This document shows, piece after piece, positions 47,501 to 57,884 of a stretch of DNA of 64,000 nucleotides. Source of the stretch: Psychrobacter sp. LV10R520-6 (GTDB lineage: Bacteria > Pseudomonadota > Gammaproteobacteria > Pseudomonadales > Moraxellaceae); the NCBI RefSeq assembly GCF_900182925.1, contig NZ_LT900024.1:3154994-3218993 (forward strand), in the 5' to 3' direction. The translations under genes and the position numbers were made by a program. Under the pieces are notes generated by a model. The model saw only the letters and a program-made list of their open reading frames with translations. It did not search any database and was not told the origin of the DNA. Each line of letters opens with the position of its first letter. Within the stretch, counting starts at the first letter, position 1.

Positions 47501-48520
47501 ACGGCACGTGATGAGCAGCAACTATTATTGACTGAGCGAGAAACGGTGTTGACCGCGCTCAAGCTTGAGTATAGTGAGCAGCAGTTCGCACTGGATGCGT
47601 TGCAAACTGAATTGCAAACCAAACAAAGCAAGCTGGCGAGTGATGCGACCGAGCTGGCGTTGAGTGAAGCACGGTTAAACGATGCCAGCACTCACGCGCA
47701 CTATGCTTTAGTAGAATATTCTCAGCTTAGTAATAAGTATGATAAGGGACAAGCGCTACAGACTGTCAGTGTCTCAAGCTTATTAACTGACTTTATTATT
47801 CATGAACGCCGTGTGCGTCCGGACAAAATCGCTGAGCTACAGACTGAGCAAAGCCAACTTGAGCAGCAGCTGAGTAAAATTGGTGCGGTAAATTTAGCTG
47901 CCGTGGCTGAGCTGGCTGAGGTTAATGAGCGCTTAGCACCGCTGGCCCAGCAGACTGAGGATATTGCTGCTAGCATGGATACCTTGACGGATGCGATCGC
48001 CTCTATTGATGAGACCACCAAGACCCTGTTTATGCAAACGCTGGAGGCGGTCAATACTGATCTTGCTGATTTATTTGCCAAGGTATTCGGCGGTGGTCAT
48101 GCCAGCTTAAGTTTGAACTTAGATGAGTTGCCGACTAATACACCAAAGTCAGAACAATGGCGCGCAGGATTAACCTTAATGGCGCAACCAAAAGGCAAGC
48201 GTAACAGTCGCCTAGCGTTGCTTTCAGGGGGCGAGAAGACATTGACCGCGCTCAGCTTAATTTTTGCTATCTTTAAGCAGCATCCAGCACCATTTTGTGT
48301 CCTTGATGAAGTGGATGCCCCGCTTGATGATGCTAATGTCGCACGCTTTACCAGTCTCATCCATGAGCTGGCAAGCGACTTGCAGTTTATATTTATCAGC
48401 CATAATAAGCTTTCTATGCAGATTGCCGATGAGCTTAAAGGTATCACTATGCCAAGCGCGGGTATTTCAACCTTAGTTAGCGTCTCCTTAGATGAGGCCG
48501 CGCGCTATATTGAAAGTTAG
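44570..48520 (+). CDS. smc: Chromosome segregation ATPase SMC
   Basis: This 1,316-residue protein is the core of the bacterial condensin that compacts and segregates chromosomes. It has Walker A GPNGCGKSNVID (32-43), long Gln-rich coiled coils, the C-terminal signature LLSGGEKTLTALSLIF and Walker B FCVLDEVDAPLDDANV. It is longer than the usual 1,150-1,200; extra Ser/Thr/Asn/Gln-rich stretches lie around residues 440-470 and 540-565 and near the hinge. The hinge (about 565-770) lacks an easily recognised glycine-rich hinge motif. scpA and scpB are not adjacent. The order smc-zipA-ligA is conserved in gammaproteobacteria. Confidence 0.94.
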   Translation: MRLKSLKLAGFKSFANSTTFTFPRGITAIVGPNGCGKSNVIDAIRWVLGETSAKQLRGGAMSDVIFAGTQDKAAKSVASVELTFEHTQDEQTGIRHEFNLYQELSVRRQVNLEGRSDYFINGTRCRRRDVIDVFLGTGLGARSYAVIEQGMIGRIVDSNPLQLREFIEEAAGVSRYQARRAETQKKLEKTKENLARLYDMQSELERQQKTLSKQATSAQRYNELTETLADIKQQLAIQQLYQAKHTQQQHKVEHERSATAVTTLQADYETLKAKQDKLTAQINQQQWLKDDTQSAHYQQQLSYQQAEHQLNDGQTQLTQIKQQLTNLNEQREQTIAEIDKLKIEQEEQQTALEKLRPQLAEITTKRDAHKCNEQPLQQAWHEAQNQLSRLQDNERRLEQQQAINTQAQKRHQLSRDKWARRQHSWQTLWEQLQQSTRASDVSNTQDLDSQAINSQTLNLQILNRPSSTQIAELNSQLQQLVRQQDSVEERLSELQPQQRTLQQRLIEQQRDVAEHEKRHALLAGEYDTLHQILHPKPSKTLEHTSENTTQSTSQSDNNSTLSTYQQLPITTLREQIELSVQGQQYAQLLDSLLAIWLDSHVFLPSQHNVNDNAQQAANLPSQFERYLPELLAYQNGQNPQEGLLTETSHSLWLPAAQAATQSSSEKNAFINHLPNELKEKIFPLSQLIARPALALWQQCYLYMAQNDNKTNVEQTEELVEILKALPPSALLLTTDGWLISSKGTINLSKFTGATKGQDDNQSNSQFLTQRLSQRTRLEKLEVLLDEGEAQITTQQQSINQNQRDYDALAISLEETRAQAEQLTGDQYKLQQQLTTQQAAYERLQADEQRLNADKAALTEEQQELEHEQKALDSEQQKIQEDIEALTPKLTEAQANRQQLQVARNELSRARQADDEAWQALQLSIQQSEMRLEHSTSSLARATEQHDRSMQNEQALITRLENYQQQLPGLQAVLQTAQTARDEQQLLLTERETVLTALKLEYSEQQFALDALQTELQTKQSKLASDATELALSEARLNDASTHAHYALVEYSQLSNKYDKGQALQTVSVSSLLTDFIIHERRVRPDKIAELQTEQSQLEQQLSKIGAVNLAAVAELAEVNERLAPLAQQTEDIAASMDTLTDAIASIDETTKTLFMQTLEAVNTDLADLFAKVFGGGHASLSLNLDELPTNTPKSEQWRAGLTLMAQPKGKRNSRLALLSGGEKTLTALSLIFAIFKQHPAPFCVLDEVDAPLDDANVARFTSLIHELASDLQFIFISHNKLSMQIADELKGITMPSAGISTLVSVSLDEAARYIES

Positions 48521-48721
48521 CATTGATTCATTATTGGAAGCTGGTATTGTTGTTTAGAGTTGATAGCTGATATTGAGCATTATAGATGCCTTAATATTGA
48601 GTAATAATGGTGGACGGACTATAAACCATCACAATGTGGTGACGACTTCAGTCAGCCATGCTAGAATATTGCCGTTCATACCATCTTTTATTTTTGTCAT
48701 AGTTATTAGGATATATTTCTC

Positions 48722-49741
48722 ATGACCGCTATTCAGTTTATATTGATTGCTATTGCTGCGTTTATCGTACTTGCAGGGCTGTTTATGGTCATTCGTAGCT
48801 TGAAGCGGCGCAAAAATACCGAAGCAGCGGCGGTCAATTATGATAAAAATGGTATTCCCATTATCCCACGTCATGAGCGCAACATCGTCGATCAGCCAGA
48901 TTTTGACGATACCGTCGCTGGCGAGACCACTATTGGCCCCGATCGTGATTATTTAAATGCGGTAGTTGAAGACGAGCCTTTGACCCAGACCCACACCAAT
49001 GTCGATGCGCAACTGACCGCAGGTCGCGGTGAAGCCGATCCTGATACAGATGCTGCCCCTGAGGCAGCTTATGCGCGCTGGCAAGCTGAGCAGCAACACG
49101 CAGATAAAGCTGAGTTTGCGTATGTCGCTGACCAGATGCAAACGAATAGTGATCAAGAGCCCGATGCTTTTTCTAGCCTAATGTCTGCCACTGACAACCT
49201 CATGCCATCGATAGATACCGCAGAAGAACCGAGATTTACGGATAACAGTCCGATACTTGACCAGCACCTGTTAGAGCCGGTTGACCAAGCACAAAACGGC
49301 CCATTGATTAATGCCAAAGACAATATTAATATCACCATCTTGCCGCATCAGTATCGCGACCGTCCAACAACGGTCATTCGTGGTCGTGACCTATTAGCGT
49401 TAATTGATAAATACGGTTTGCGCTTTGGCGCGATGAATATGTTTCATCGCTATGAGCAAAAAGACGGCACTGGCATGTTATGGTTTAGTATGATGGGCAT
49501 CACTGATAACGGCATCGCGCCCTTTGATCCCCATAGCGTAGCGACCAATAATTATAGCGGCGTCGTGGTGTTTTTATCCTTACCGCATCCGCAAGCGTTG
49601 CGTAGCTTTGATAGTATGATGAGCATCGCCTATATGATGGCCAGCGACTTAGATGCGATAATGCTCGATGAGAATAACGAGCCTATCACTTCTGAATACA
49701 AGCAGCAGCTACGTAATCAAGTCCGTGATTACGAAGATTAA
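48722..49741 (+). CDS. zipA: Cell division protein ZipA homologue
   Basis: This 339-residue protein is anchored by an N-terminal helix (TAIQFILIAIAAFIVLAGLFMVI, broken here by a basic RSLKRRKN), followed by an acidic Pro/Asp/Thr-rich linker (about 40-190) and a C-terminal FtsZ-binding domain (about 205-335) containing VIRGRDLLALIDKYGLRFG, MNMFHRYEQ and VVVFLSLPHPQALRSFDSM. ZipA tethers FtsZ to the membrane at the division site. Sequence divergence in the linker is normal. Neighbours smc and ligA support the call. Confidence 0.88.
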   Translation: MTAIQFILIAIAAFIVLAGLFMVIRSLKRRKNTEAAAVNYDKNGIPIIPRHERNIVDQPDFDDTVAGETTIGPDRDYLNAVVEDEPLTQTHTNVDAQLTAGRGEADPDTDAAPEAAYARWQAEQQHADKAEFAYVADQMQTNSDQEPDAFSSLMSATDNLMPSIDTAEEPRFTDNSPILDQHLLEPVDQAQNGPLINAKDNINITILPHQYRDRPTTVIRGRDLLALIDKYGLRFGAMNMFHRYEQKDGTGMLWFSMMGITDNGIAPFDPHSVATNNYSGVVVFLSLPHPQALRSFDSMMSIAYMMASDLDAIMLDENNEPITSEYKQQLRNQVRDYED

Positions 49742-49786
49742 AATATTTAACAATCTGTATTCTTCAAAAATTAAATAGCTTAAAAG

Positions 49787-49826
49787 AGGCAAATAATGTG
49801 TTTCATTTCACGTTATTTGCCTTTAT
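49787..49826. terminator. Hairpin between zipA and ligA
   Basis: AGGCAAATAATGTG and CACGTTATTTGCCT pair over 14 positions with one G-T pair. Only three T follow, so it may be a weak terminator or a processing site. Confidence 0.6.
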
Positions 49827-49873
49827 CAATTATCACAATATCCTATAAACTTGTTATGATATCGGCATCTTGA

Positions 49874-52009
<2,136 letters not shown>

Positions 52010-52012
52010 TTT

Positions 52013-53737
52013 ATGGATGTTGATAATTTGAAAGATTTAGATGAAGCTACTCGGAAAGAGATTGAAGAATTAGAGAAGATTACGCGTGAGAAGGATAGCA
52101 GCGAAAGCTTTGCAAAAGCTAAATACTTAATAGCTGATATATTTAAAGAAGAAAATCAGCCTATAAAGGCTTTGAAAGCATGGGATGAAATTAGAAGAGA
52201 AGATAGTCCAATATGGTACGCTAAAGCGCAAATTGATAAGGGTTTAGTTTACTTTGATCTTGACCAATCTAAAAAATCTTATCAAGCTTTCAATAATATT
52301 GAGAAAACTGATAGTTTAATCCATTATATGATGGCTCAATATGGTATGGGGGCTTTGCTAACTAAAGATAATAATAGAGATGAAGCATTAATTGTTTGGA
52401 ATAATTTGAAGGGAATAGGTAATTCCTCAGACACTGCCAAGTTAAAGTTTAAAATAGGGGGTGTTCTGGTAGGTGAAAAGTTTGCAAAGTATGATGAAGC
52501 AAAACAATTCTTTATAGAATCGTTGGAACACTACCCCTATGAAGCGTATTGTTATAAGAAAATATGTGATTTACTGATAGAGTCAGAATCTAAAACTGTT
52601 GGAGAAAAAGTTCTACAGCTTTTAGATAAGACTTTAGATATAGTGAATGTATTGAAGTTAGATTTTGGACAAGATGCTAATGAAGAGAAGTCTCCTGAAA
52701 GAAAGCTCGCTCACTATACAAATACTAGTATTACTAACTTACTTTTAGAAGCTGACAAAAACAATAGTCTACCAAGTTTTTTTCGCCTTAATACTATTAA
52801 TAATGTGAATGATCCAAGTGAAGGTCATTTACTTACAAATCATCTAAACGGTTTAAAAGAAAGTTATTTTCGTGCTCCTGACTTCGATGGAAAACTACAC
52901 GCTTTTATAAGTTGCTTCACATTCAACCATGACAGTTTAAATCAGTTTAGGTTATATGGTAAAGAAGGTGATAAAGAAGCCTCTGGTGTTAGTCTTGTAT
53001 TCAAGAAGGAGTTTTTTCAATCAGATAACTCTTCAGGAGGGTTATCTTTTTTATCACTTGACAACAGTTTTCAAAATTCAAATAAAGACTTTAATTCTCA
53101 AAGCATTGATGAACAGTCTAGTGTAAACCAAAGCTCTGAAGGTAAGTTGAAAGTCAATAAACAACCAGTAATGAGGTGTGTATACCTTGATCCTACTTCT
53201 AATTATATCCAGCTGGCTCAGCGTAATCGAGTAACATTTTTTCGAGAGTTCGGTAATGAGACTGTAGTAATAGAAGATATAGAAATAAGCAAAGCCGAAC
53301 ACGAATGGAAGAAGTATGAAGATTACATTGATGAAAAAACTAAAGATTTCAATGATGCTTTTATCATTCTAAAAAGCATTTATAAATTAATTATAAAAGA
53401 GAAGATAAGGATTAAGAAAAATAATTCTGAATTGTCAGATGATATTGAAATATTATTAGATGAAATTCTTCTACCTTTAAAATATCTAATTAAGCACTCA
53501 GCTTTTCAAGAAGAACAAGAGTGTCGAATGGTATATGTAACCTCGATTAATGCACCCGAAGTTATGATACAGTTTAAAAAACTTTTATTTGTTGAATATG
53601 AGGCAGGTATAAAGGAAAATCTTAATAAAATATATATAGCTCCTGCTGCAACTGAATACCAACTTTATTTAGCTTGGTTACTTCGTAACAGTGATACCAA
53701 AATCGAGCTTTCAAATAATCCTTATCGTCAGACTTAA
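52013..53737 (+). CDS. TPR-like plus DUF2971-like protein, unknown function
   Basis: This 574-residue protein is clearly AT-richer than its neighbours. Residues 1-215 are helical repeats resembling tetratricopeptide/SEL1-type units (for example AKAKYLIADIFKEENQPIKALKAWDEI, then YAKAQIDKGLVYFDLDQSKKSYQAFNNI). The C-terminal part resembles DUF2971: LAHYTNTSITNLLL, NTINNVNDPSEGHLL, AFISCFTFNHDSLNQFRLYG, ASGVSLVFKKEFF, a late FQEEQECRMVY and NKIYIAPAATEYQLYLAWLL. It begins 3 bases after ligA without a good ribosome site of its own except the GGGGAG at the ligA end, and ends at a terminator. I infer acquisition by transfer. The role is unknown. Confidence 0.75.
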   Translation: MDVDNLKDLDEATRKEIEELEKITREKDSSESFAKAKYLIADIFKEENQPIKALKAWDEIRREDSPIWYAKAQIDKGLVYFDLDQSKKSYQAFNNIEKTDSLIHYMMAQYGMGALLTKDNNRDEALIVWNNLKGIGNSSDTAKLKFKIGGVLVGEKFAKYDEAKQFFIESLEHYPYEAYCYKKICDLLIESESKTVGEKVLQLLDKTLDIVNVLKLDFGQDANEEKSPERKLAHYTNTSITNLLLEADKNNSLPSFFRLNTINNVNDPSEGHLLTNHLNGLKESYFRAPDFDGKLHAFISCFTFNHDSLNQFRLYGKEGDKEASGVSLVFKKEFFQSDNSSGGLSFLSLDNSFQNSNKDFNSQSIDEQSSVNQSSEGKLKVNKQPVMRCVYLDPTSNYIQLAQRNRVTFFREFGNETVVIEDIEISKAEHEWKKYEDYIDEKTKDFNDAFIILKSIYKLIIKEKIRIKKNNSELSDDIEILLDEILLPLKYLIKHSAFQEEQECRMVYVTSINAPEVMIQFKKLLFVEYEAGIKENLNKIYIAPAATEYQLYLAWLLRNSDTKIELSNNPYRQT

Positions 53738-53754
53738 TAATTTCTTAAAACAGT

Positions 53755-53790
53755 AAAACCCACGTTATGGAAAGTTATCCGTGGGTTTTG
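53755..53790. terminator. Bidirectional terminator
   Basis: AAAACCCACG pairs perfectly with CGTGGGTTTT across 15 bases, between two convergent genes. Confidence 0.75.
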
Positions 53791-53811
53791 CTATTACTGC
53801 GACTAAATTCT

Positions 53812-54393
53812 CTATTCTTCCGAACCACCATGCGGCTCAACTTCACTTTTCTTACCATCTGGCTGAATGACGATAGGCAGGACAAGTCCTTTGGCAAAGT
53901 CCTCCTCAAACACATAATCATAGCTGCTGGCTTTGATATCTGACGTGGTATGAATGATCAGCTCGATCTTTTCGCCATCGGTCAGCTCATGGGAAGTATA
54001 GCTATTATTGAGTTGATCCAATACTTTGGATAGTGCCTCATTACTCGCCATGCTGACGGTCAAGTTGTGCTGAGCAGTGGTATTATCGACTTTGAAGTAA
54101 TCAGCGTAATCACGTACGTTTTGGCTATCGAGTGCAAACGGATAGGCATAATCAGCAAGTTCAGCAGGCATCTCATTAGTTGCTATGGCTGACCAATCGA
54201 CAATACTTGGTGCTCTAGTATTTGCTGAATTAACACTGCTAGTCTCAGAGCTTTCAGGTGTCGTTGTGGTCTGCCCATTTAGTGCAGCCGTCTTGTTAGA
54301 AGTAGTATCGGTGTCCACGCCATTATCACAGCCGATTAGTGCCAACATACTCGCCGCACTTATTGTCATTATACCTATTAGGCGCTTCGCCAT
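53812..54393 (-). CDS. Predicted lipoprotein of unknown function
   Basis: This 193-residue protein has a signal segment and lipobox (LALIGC, Cys22), a Thr/Ser/Asn-rich linker to about residue 65, and a small alpha/beta region: DYAYPFALDSQNVRDYADYFKVDNTTAQHNLTVSMASNEAL followed by GEKIELIIHTTSDIKASSYDYVFEEDFAKGLVLPIVI. No cysteine other than the lipidated one is seen. I do not recognise a family. It is monocistronic, with a terminator just downstream shared with the convergent TPR gene. Confidence 0.72.
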   Translation of the reverse strand: MAKRLIGIMTISAASMLALIGCDNGVDTDTTSNKTAALNGQTTTTPESSETSSVNSANTRAPSIVDWSAIATNEMPAELADYAYPFALDSQNVRDYADYFKVDNTTAQHNLTVSMASNEALSKVLDQLNNSYTSHELTDGEKIELIIHTTSDIKASSYDYVFEEDFAKGLVLPIVIQPDGKKSEVEPHGGSEE

Positions 54394-54545
54394 TGACCTG
54401 TCTCCCTTAGTATTATTTATAACTGCTATTATTCTGCCAGTTTTCTTCAGCTTTCTCTACTAAAACCTGTAATGCTAAAATTATGACGCTAAATTCATAA
54501 TGTTAAACCCATAAAACTAAATTATTTGGTATAAAAAACAGGCAT

Positions 54546-54580
54546 AAAAAAACAGCCATCGTTTGATGACTGTTTTTTAT
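54546..54580 (-). terminator. Terminator downstream of the MliC-like gene
   Basis: AAAACAGCCATC pairs with GATGACTGTTTT across GTTT (one mismatch) with A and T runs on the two sides; it can stop minus-strand transcription of the MliC-like gene. Confidence 0.7.
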
Positions 54581-54665
54581 ATCTATAACAACTGACTATT
54601 TATGAAGCTTAATGATGTATCTATTCATTAGAATAAGTCGTTATTTTCTCAATTAAAATGACGGT

Positions 54666-55073
54666 TTAGATTTGGCAATTAACTTGGTATTCTTTACCGT
54701 CTGCCCATTTCATGGCTAGGATACCTTTATCGCCTTTTATGTGCCATGCATAGACAATTTCTGGGTTAGAGTCGTTTACATAGCTTGCGGTATCGCCTTG
54801 CACGCCACCATTTAAAATGATTGGCTGTTCTGACCATTTAATTTTAGGTAGAGTGGCGTTTAACATGACTTCTTCTTTGTTGATAGACTGTTTTGCCATG
54901 ATTTTAGCGTCGTCAGTACAAGTATAAGGCGCTGGTGCCATACGATCATAGGCAGCTTTAGTCACGCTTTCTGAAGGGGTACTAGTACTAGGTGCAGTAG
55001 GAGCGGTAGTAGCACAAGCGCTAAGTAGAGCAAGGGCTGGTAGGGCAGTAGCTAGTTTCATCATGGTATTCAT
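54666..55073 (-). CDS. MliC-like lipoprotein (possible C-type lysozyme inhibitor)
   Basis: From the ATG at 55073 the protein is 135 residues: signal with lipobox LLSAC, a Thr/Pro/Ser linker, then a compact domain starting APYTCTDDAKIMAK and ending AMKWADGKEYQVNCQI. Two cysteines bracketing a small beta-rich domain with a central KGDKGILAMKWADGK strand pattern resemble MliC/PliC inhibitors of c-type lysozyme, which protect peptidoglycan from host or competitor lysozyme. The match is by pattern, not certain. The start is set by GGAGAAG upstream; a TTG at 55085 lies inside that site. Confidence 0.6.
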   Translation of the reverse strand: MNTMMKLATALPALALLSACATTAPTAPSTSTPSESVTKAAYDRMAPAPYTCTDDAKIMAKQSINKEEVMLNATLPKIKWSEQPIILNGGVQGDTASYVNDSNPEIVYAWHIKGDKGILAMKWADGKEYQVNCQI

Positions 55074-55252
55074 GGTCTTCTCCAAAATATAAAAATCGTT
55101 GTGTCTTTAGTTTTAATAACGCATTAAGCGTATGGCGTTCATAGTATCGAAAAGCCAATCTGGACAATGTTAGAAATTGTTCCTTAGATGTTAGCTTCGT
55201 TGCTTAACTTACTGACTAATGTAATTGTTCAGATGAGCTAATAAAAGACCAA

Positions 55253-55294
55253 TAAAAAGCGCACAACAGCTTAAGGGCTGATGTACGCTTTTTA
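55253..55294. terminator. Terminator downstream of the ygiQ remnant
   Basis: AAAAAGCGCACA and TGTACGCTTTTT arms with an inner AGC/GGCT stem and flanking A and T runs fit a terminator for the minus-strand gene. Confidence 0.65.
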
Positions 55295-55351
55295 TCTGAG
55301 CTGATTTAACTTATTTCATTTATATTAGCTCATTTATGCTGATTTATAAGC

Positions 55352-56548
55352 TTACTTGGTTTTACGCGGTGGCAGTCCGGTATGCTGAGTTTGGAAATTA
55401 CCTTTACTCACCCTTTTAGCGTTTTTGCCCACTGGACTTTTCGCAGCAGAAGCACCACTCTTGGTAGCGACATGGTTATTACGTTTTACAGAGTCATTAC
55501 CAAGACGACTGTTCTTTTTACGCGCCGATTGATAGCTGTCCTGCGCCGCATCACGCCCTTCTAAACTGGCGTTAAATGGAGGTATTAGGCAGCCACGACC
55601 TTTGCCAATAAGATCGCCACGGCCCATACTCTTAAGCGCCTCACGTAGTAGTACCCCGTTTTTTGGGTCGTGATAGCGTAAGAATGCTTTGTGTAATTTG
55701 CGCTGCTTACCGGACTTGACGATATCCATATCACCTTCAGCACGGCTAACTTTATGCAGCGGATCTTTATGGGTGTGATACATGGTGGTGGCAGTGGCCA
55801 TAGGACTGGGATAAAACGCTTGCACTTGATCTGCGCGGTAGCCATGGCTTTTGATCCAAAGCGCAAGATTCATCATGTCTTCGTCTTTGGTACCCGGATG
55901 GGCGGCGATAAAGTAAGGAATCAGGTACTGTTCTTTACCGGCTTCTTGGCTGAACTGTTCAAACATGGCTTTAAATTGATCGTAACTGCCCATGCCCGGC
56001 TTCATCATTTTCGATAGTACGCCTTCTTCTGAATGTTCAGGGGCAATTTTGAGATAGCCGCCAACATGATGGCTGACCAGCTCTTTGACATATTCAGGAT
56101 CTTTAACCGCCAAATCATAACGCAGACCCGAGGCAATAAGGATTTTTTTGACGCCTTTGATATCACGTGCTTTACGATATAGTTTAGTCAAATTACTATG
56201 ATCGGTAATTAAGTTCTCACAGACGTCAGGATAGACACAAGACGGTTTACGGCAATTCTTTTCAATCTTCTCATCTTTACAGCTGAGGCGGTACATATTG
56301 GCAGTGGGCCCGCCAAGGTCGGATATCACACCAGTAAAGTTGGGCGCAGTATCACGAATAGCCTCAACCTCGCGTAGAATGGATTCTTCTGAGCGGTTTT
56401 GAATAATGCGCCCTTCGTGCTCGGTAATGGAGCAAAAAGTACAGCCGCCAAAGCCGCCGCGCATGATGTTCACTGAGAATTTAATCATGTCATAAGCAGG
56501 GATGCGCGCATCGCCATAGCTCGGATGCGGTAGGCGTGCATAAGGCAA
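55352..56548 (-). pseudogene. ygiQ: YgiQ-family radical SAM protein, 5'-truncated remnant
   Basis: The surviving 398 residues match the second half of YgiQ (family length about 700-770): [76 protein letters not shown] and [15 protein letters not shown], plus the usual basic tail. The N-terminal half is gone; in-frame sequence just upstream ([10 protein letters not shown]) is family-like but hits a TAA at about 56570. The radical SAM motif, normally CFGGCTFC, reads GFGGCTFC, losing the first cluster cysteine. Both lesions argue for a nonfunctional gene. Confidence 0.85.
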
Positions 56549-56725
56549 GTCAGAGACAGTATTTTATGAGAAATAGTGTTTGTAACGGCTAATTAGGTAT
56601 AGTTGAACTGTTTTAGTTCAGTGTTTAACCATAATATACTTCAATGTTATGAGAGGGCCTGTCTCTTGAAGAAAGCAGCATTTAAAAACAGCATTTTCTG
56701 AAAACAACACTACCTAGGATTAGAA

Positions 56726-57112
56726 ATGCCCAATCGAATAATAGCGTTTTTATTAATTTTGCTCATACCTCTATCAGCAAATGCTTCAGACATGATTGTA
56801 TTAAATGGCTTTTTATCTATAGCTTATATGTTGTTCTTCATACCTCTAGCACTATTAATCCATTTGATAGTTACTGTCTATTTTCAAAAGAAAGGCTACT
56901 ATCGCGGCAAATCTTTTACTATCAAATATCTGATAATCGCTATGTTAGTTCCTATAACGGGCATTGCTTTGCTCACCTTTGAATATTTGTCGAATATGAG
57001 TAGGGCAGGCATGCACGTTGGAACCTTTTTATCTATTCTGTTCGTACATGGGTTTCTATCTTTAATTTTTGCTATTCCTTATCTTCTTCATCTTACGGCT
57101 ACCGAAAAATAG
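56726..57112 (+). CDS. Small inner-membrane protein, unknown function
   Basis: This 128-residue protein has an N-terminal hydrophobic signal-like stretch ending near Ala20 (LSANAS) and three further predicted membrane segments (near 27-50, 68-84 and 98-121) joined by short loops; a basic YFQKKGYYRGK loop lies between the first two. It uses an ATG start after AGGATTAGAA, which is a modest ribosome site. No family was recognised. It lies between the ygiQ remnant and the Lrp-type regulator and shares an operon with neither. Confidence 0.65.
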   Translation: MPNRIIAFLLILLIPLSANASDMIVLNGFLSIAYMLFFIPLALLIHLIVTVYFQKKGYYRGKSFTIKYLIIAMLVPITGIALLTFEYLSNMSRAGMHVGTFLSILFVHGFLSLIFAIPYLLHLTATEK

Positions 57113-57148
57113 AAAAACTATTCACTTTTCAACAACTATCAATAGTTA

Positions 57149-57616
57149 TCAATCGAGCATAATCTTCGTACCACTCTTAGTAAAGTTCATTACAAACTGA
57201 CTCTTAAAATTGCGCACATTATTTTCATAAGTCAGCAAGCTGCGGGTGAACTGATGATAGTCGCTCATATTCTTAGCGTTGACCATCAACATAAAATCAA
57301 AATCGCCCGACACTTCATAGCAGCTCATCACTCGCGACTGCGCGTCCATTAAGCGCTCAAATCGATGCTGCATCGAAGTATTGGAGCGCTCCATCTCTAT
57401 CATAACCACCGCTGTCAGACCGTAGCCAACCTTATCAGGATTGACGATAGCCACCTGCTTGGTAATCACGCCATTGTCTATCAGTGCTTGAATTCGGCGT
57501 TGCGCCGTGGCGATAGACACATGAACGTGTTCTGCCACTATTTTTAGTGGTAGCGTCACATCGTCTTGTAATAGATTTAAAATGGCTTTATCCGTATTGT
57601 CTAAAAGCTGACTCAT
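57149..57616 (-). CDS. Lrp/AsnC-family transcriptional regulator
   Basis: This 155-residue protein has a helix-turn-helix (DKAILNLLQDDVTLPLKIVAEHVHVSIATAQRRIQALIDNGVI) and a RAM/AsnC ligand-binding domain (VVMIEMERS, CYEVSGDFDFMLMVNAKNM). Such regulators respond to amino acids and work as dimers or octamers. It is divergent from the RarD-like transporter across 268 bases, so local control of that gene and of itself is plausible. The effector is unknown. Confidence 0.9.
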   Translation of the reverse strand: MSQLLDNTDKAILNLLQDDVTLPLKIVAEHVHVSIATAQRRIQALIDNGVITKQVAIVNPDKVGYGLTAVVMIEMERSNTSMQHRFERLMDAQSRVMSCYEVSGDFDFMLMVNAKNMSDYHQFTRSLLTYENNVRNFKSQFVMNFTKSGTKIMLD

Positions 57617-57884
57617 AAGTGTGTGTCCTCTTAGATAAAATCTTTAATAAGGGCTGATATTCTCAATAAAAAATTGTACAGTATCGAGAGAATATAGCTT
57701 CGTTATCATAACAACTTAAAATCTAATAAAAAAAGCTATTATTGTTCTGTTTTTAGATAAATAAAATCATATGTTCGATAATACTGAGATATATTTCCAC
57801 TGTATCGCTGTAAACTGAATCTTATCAGCCAATAAGCAAAAAAATAAAGCTGGTAACGGTCTCTTTCTATTTCTATCTCAATTT

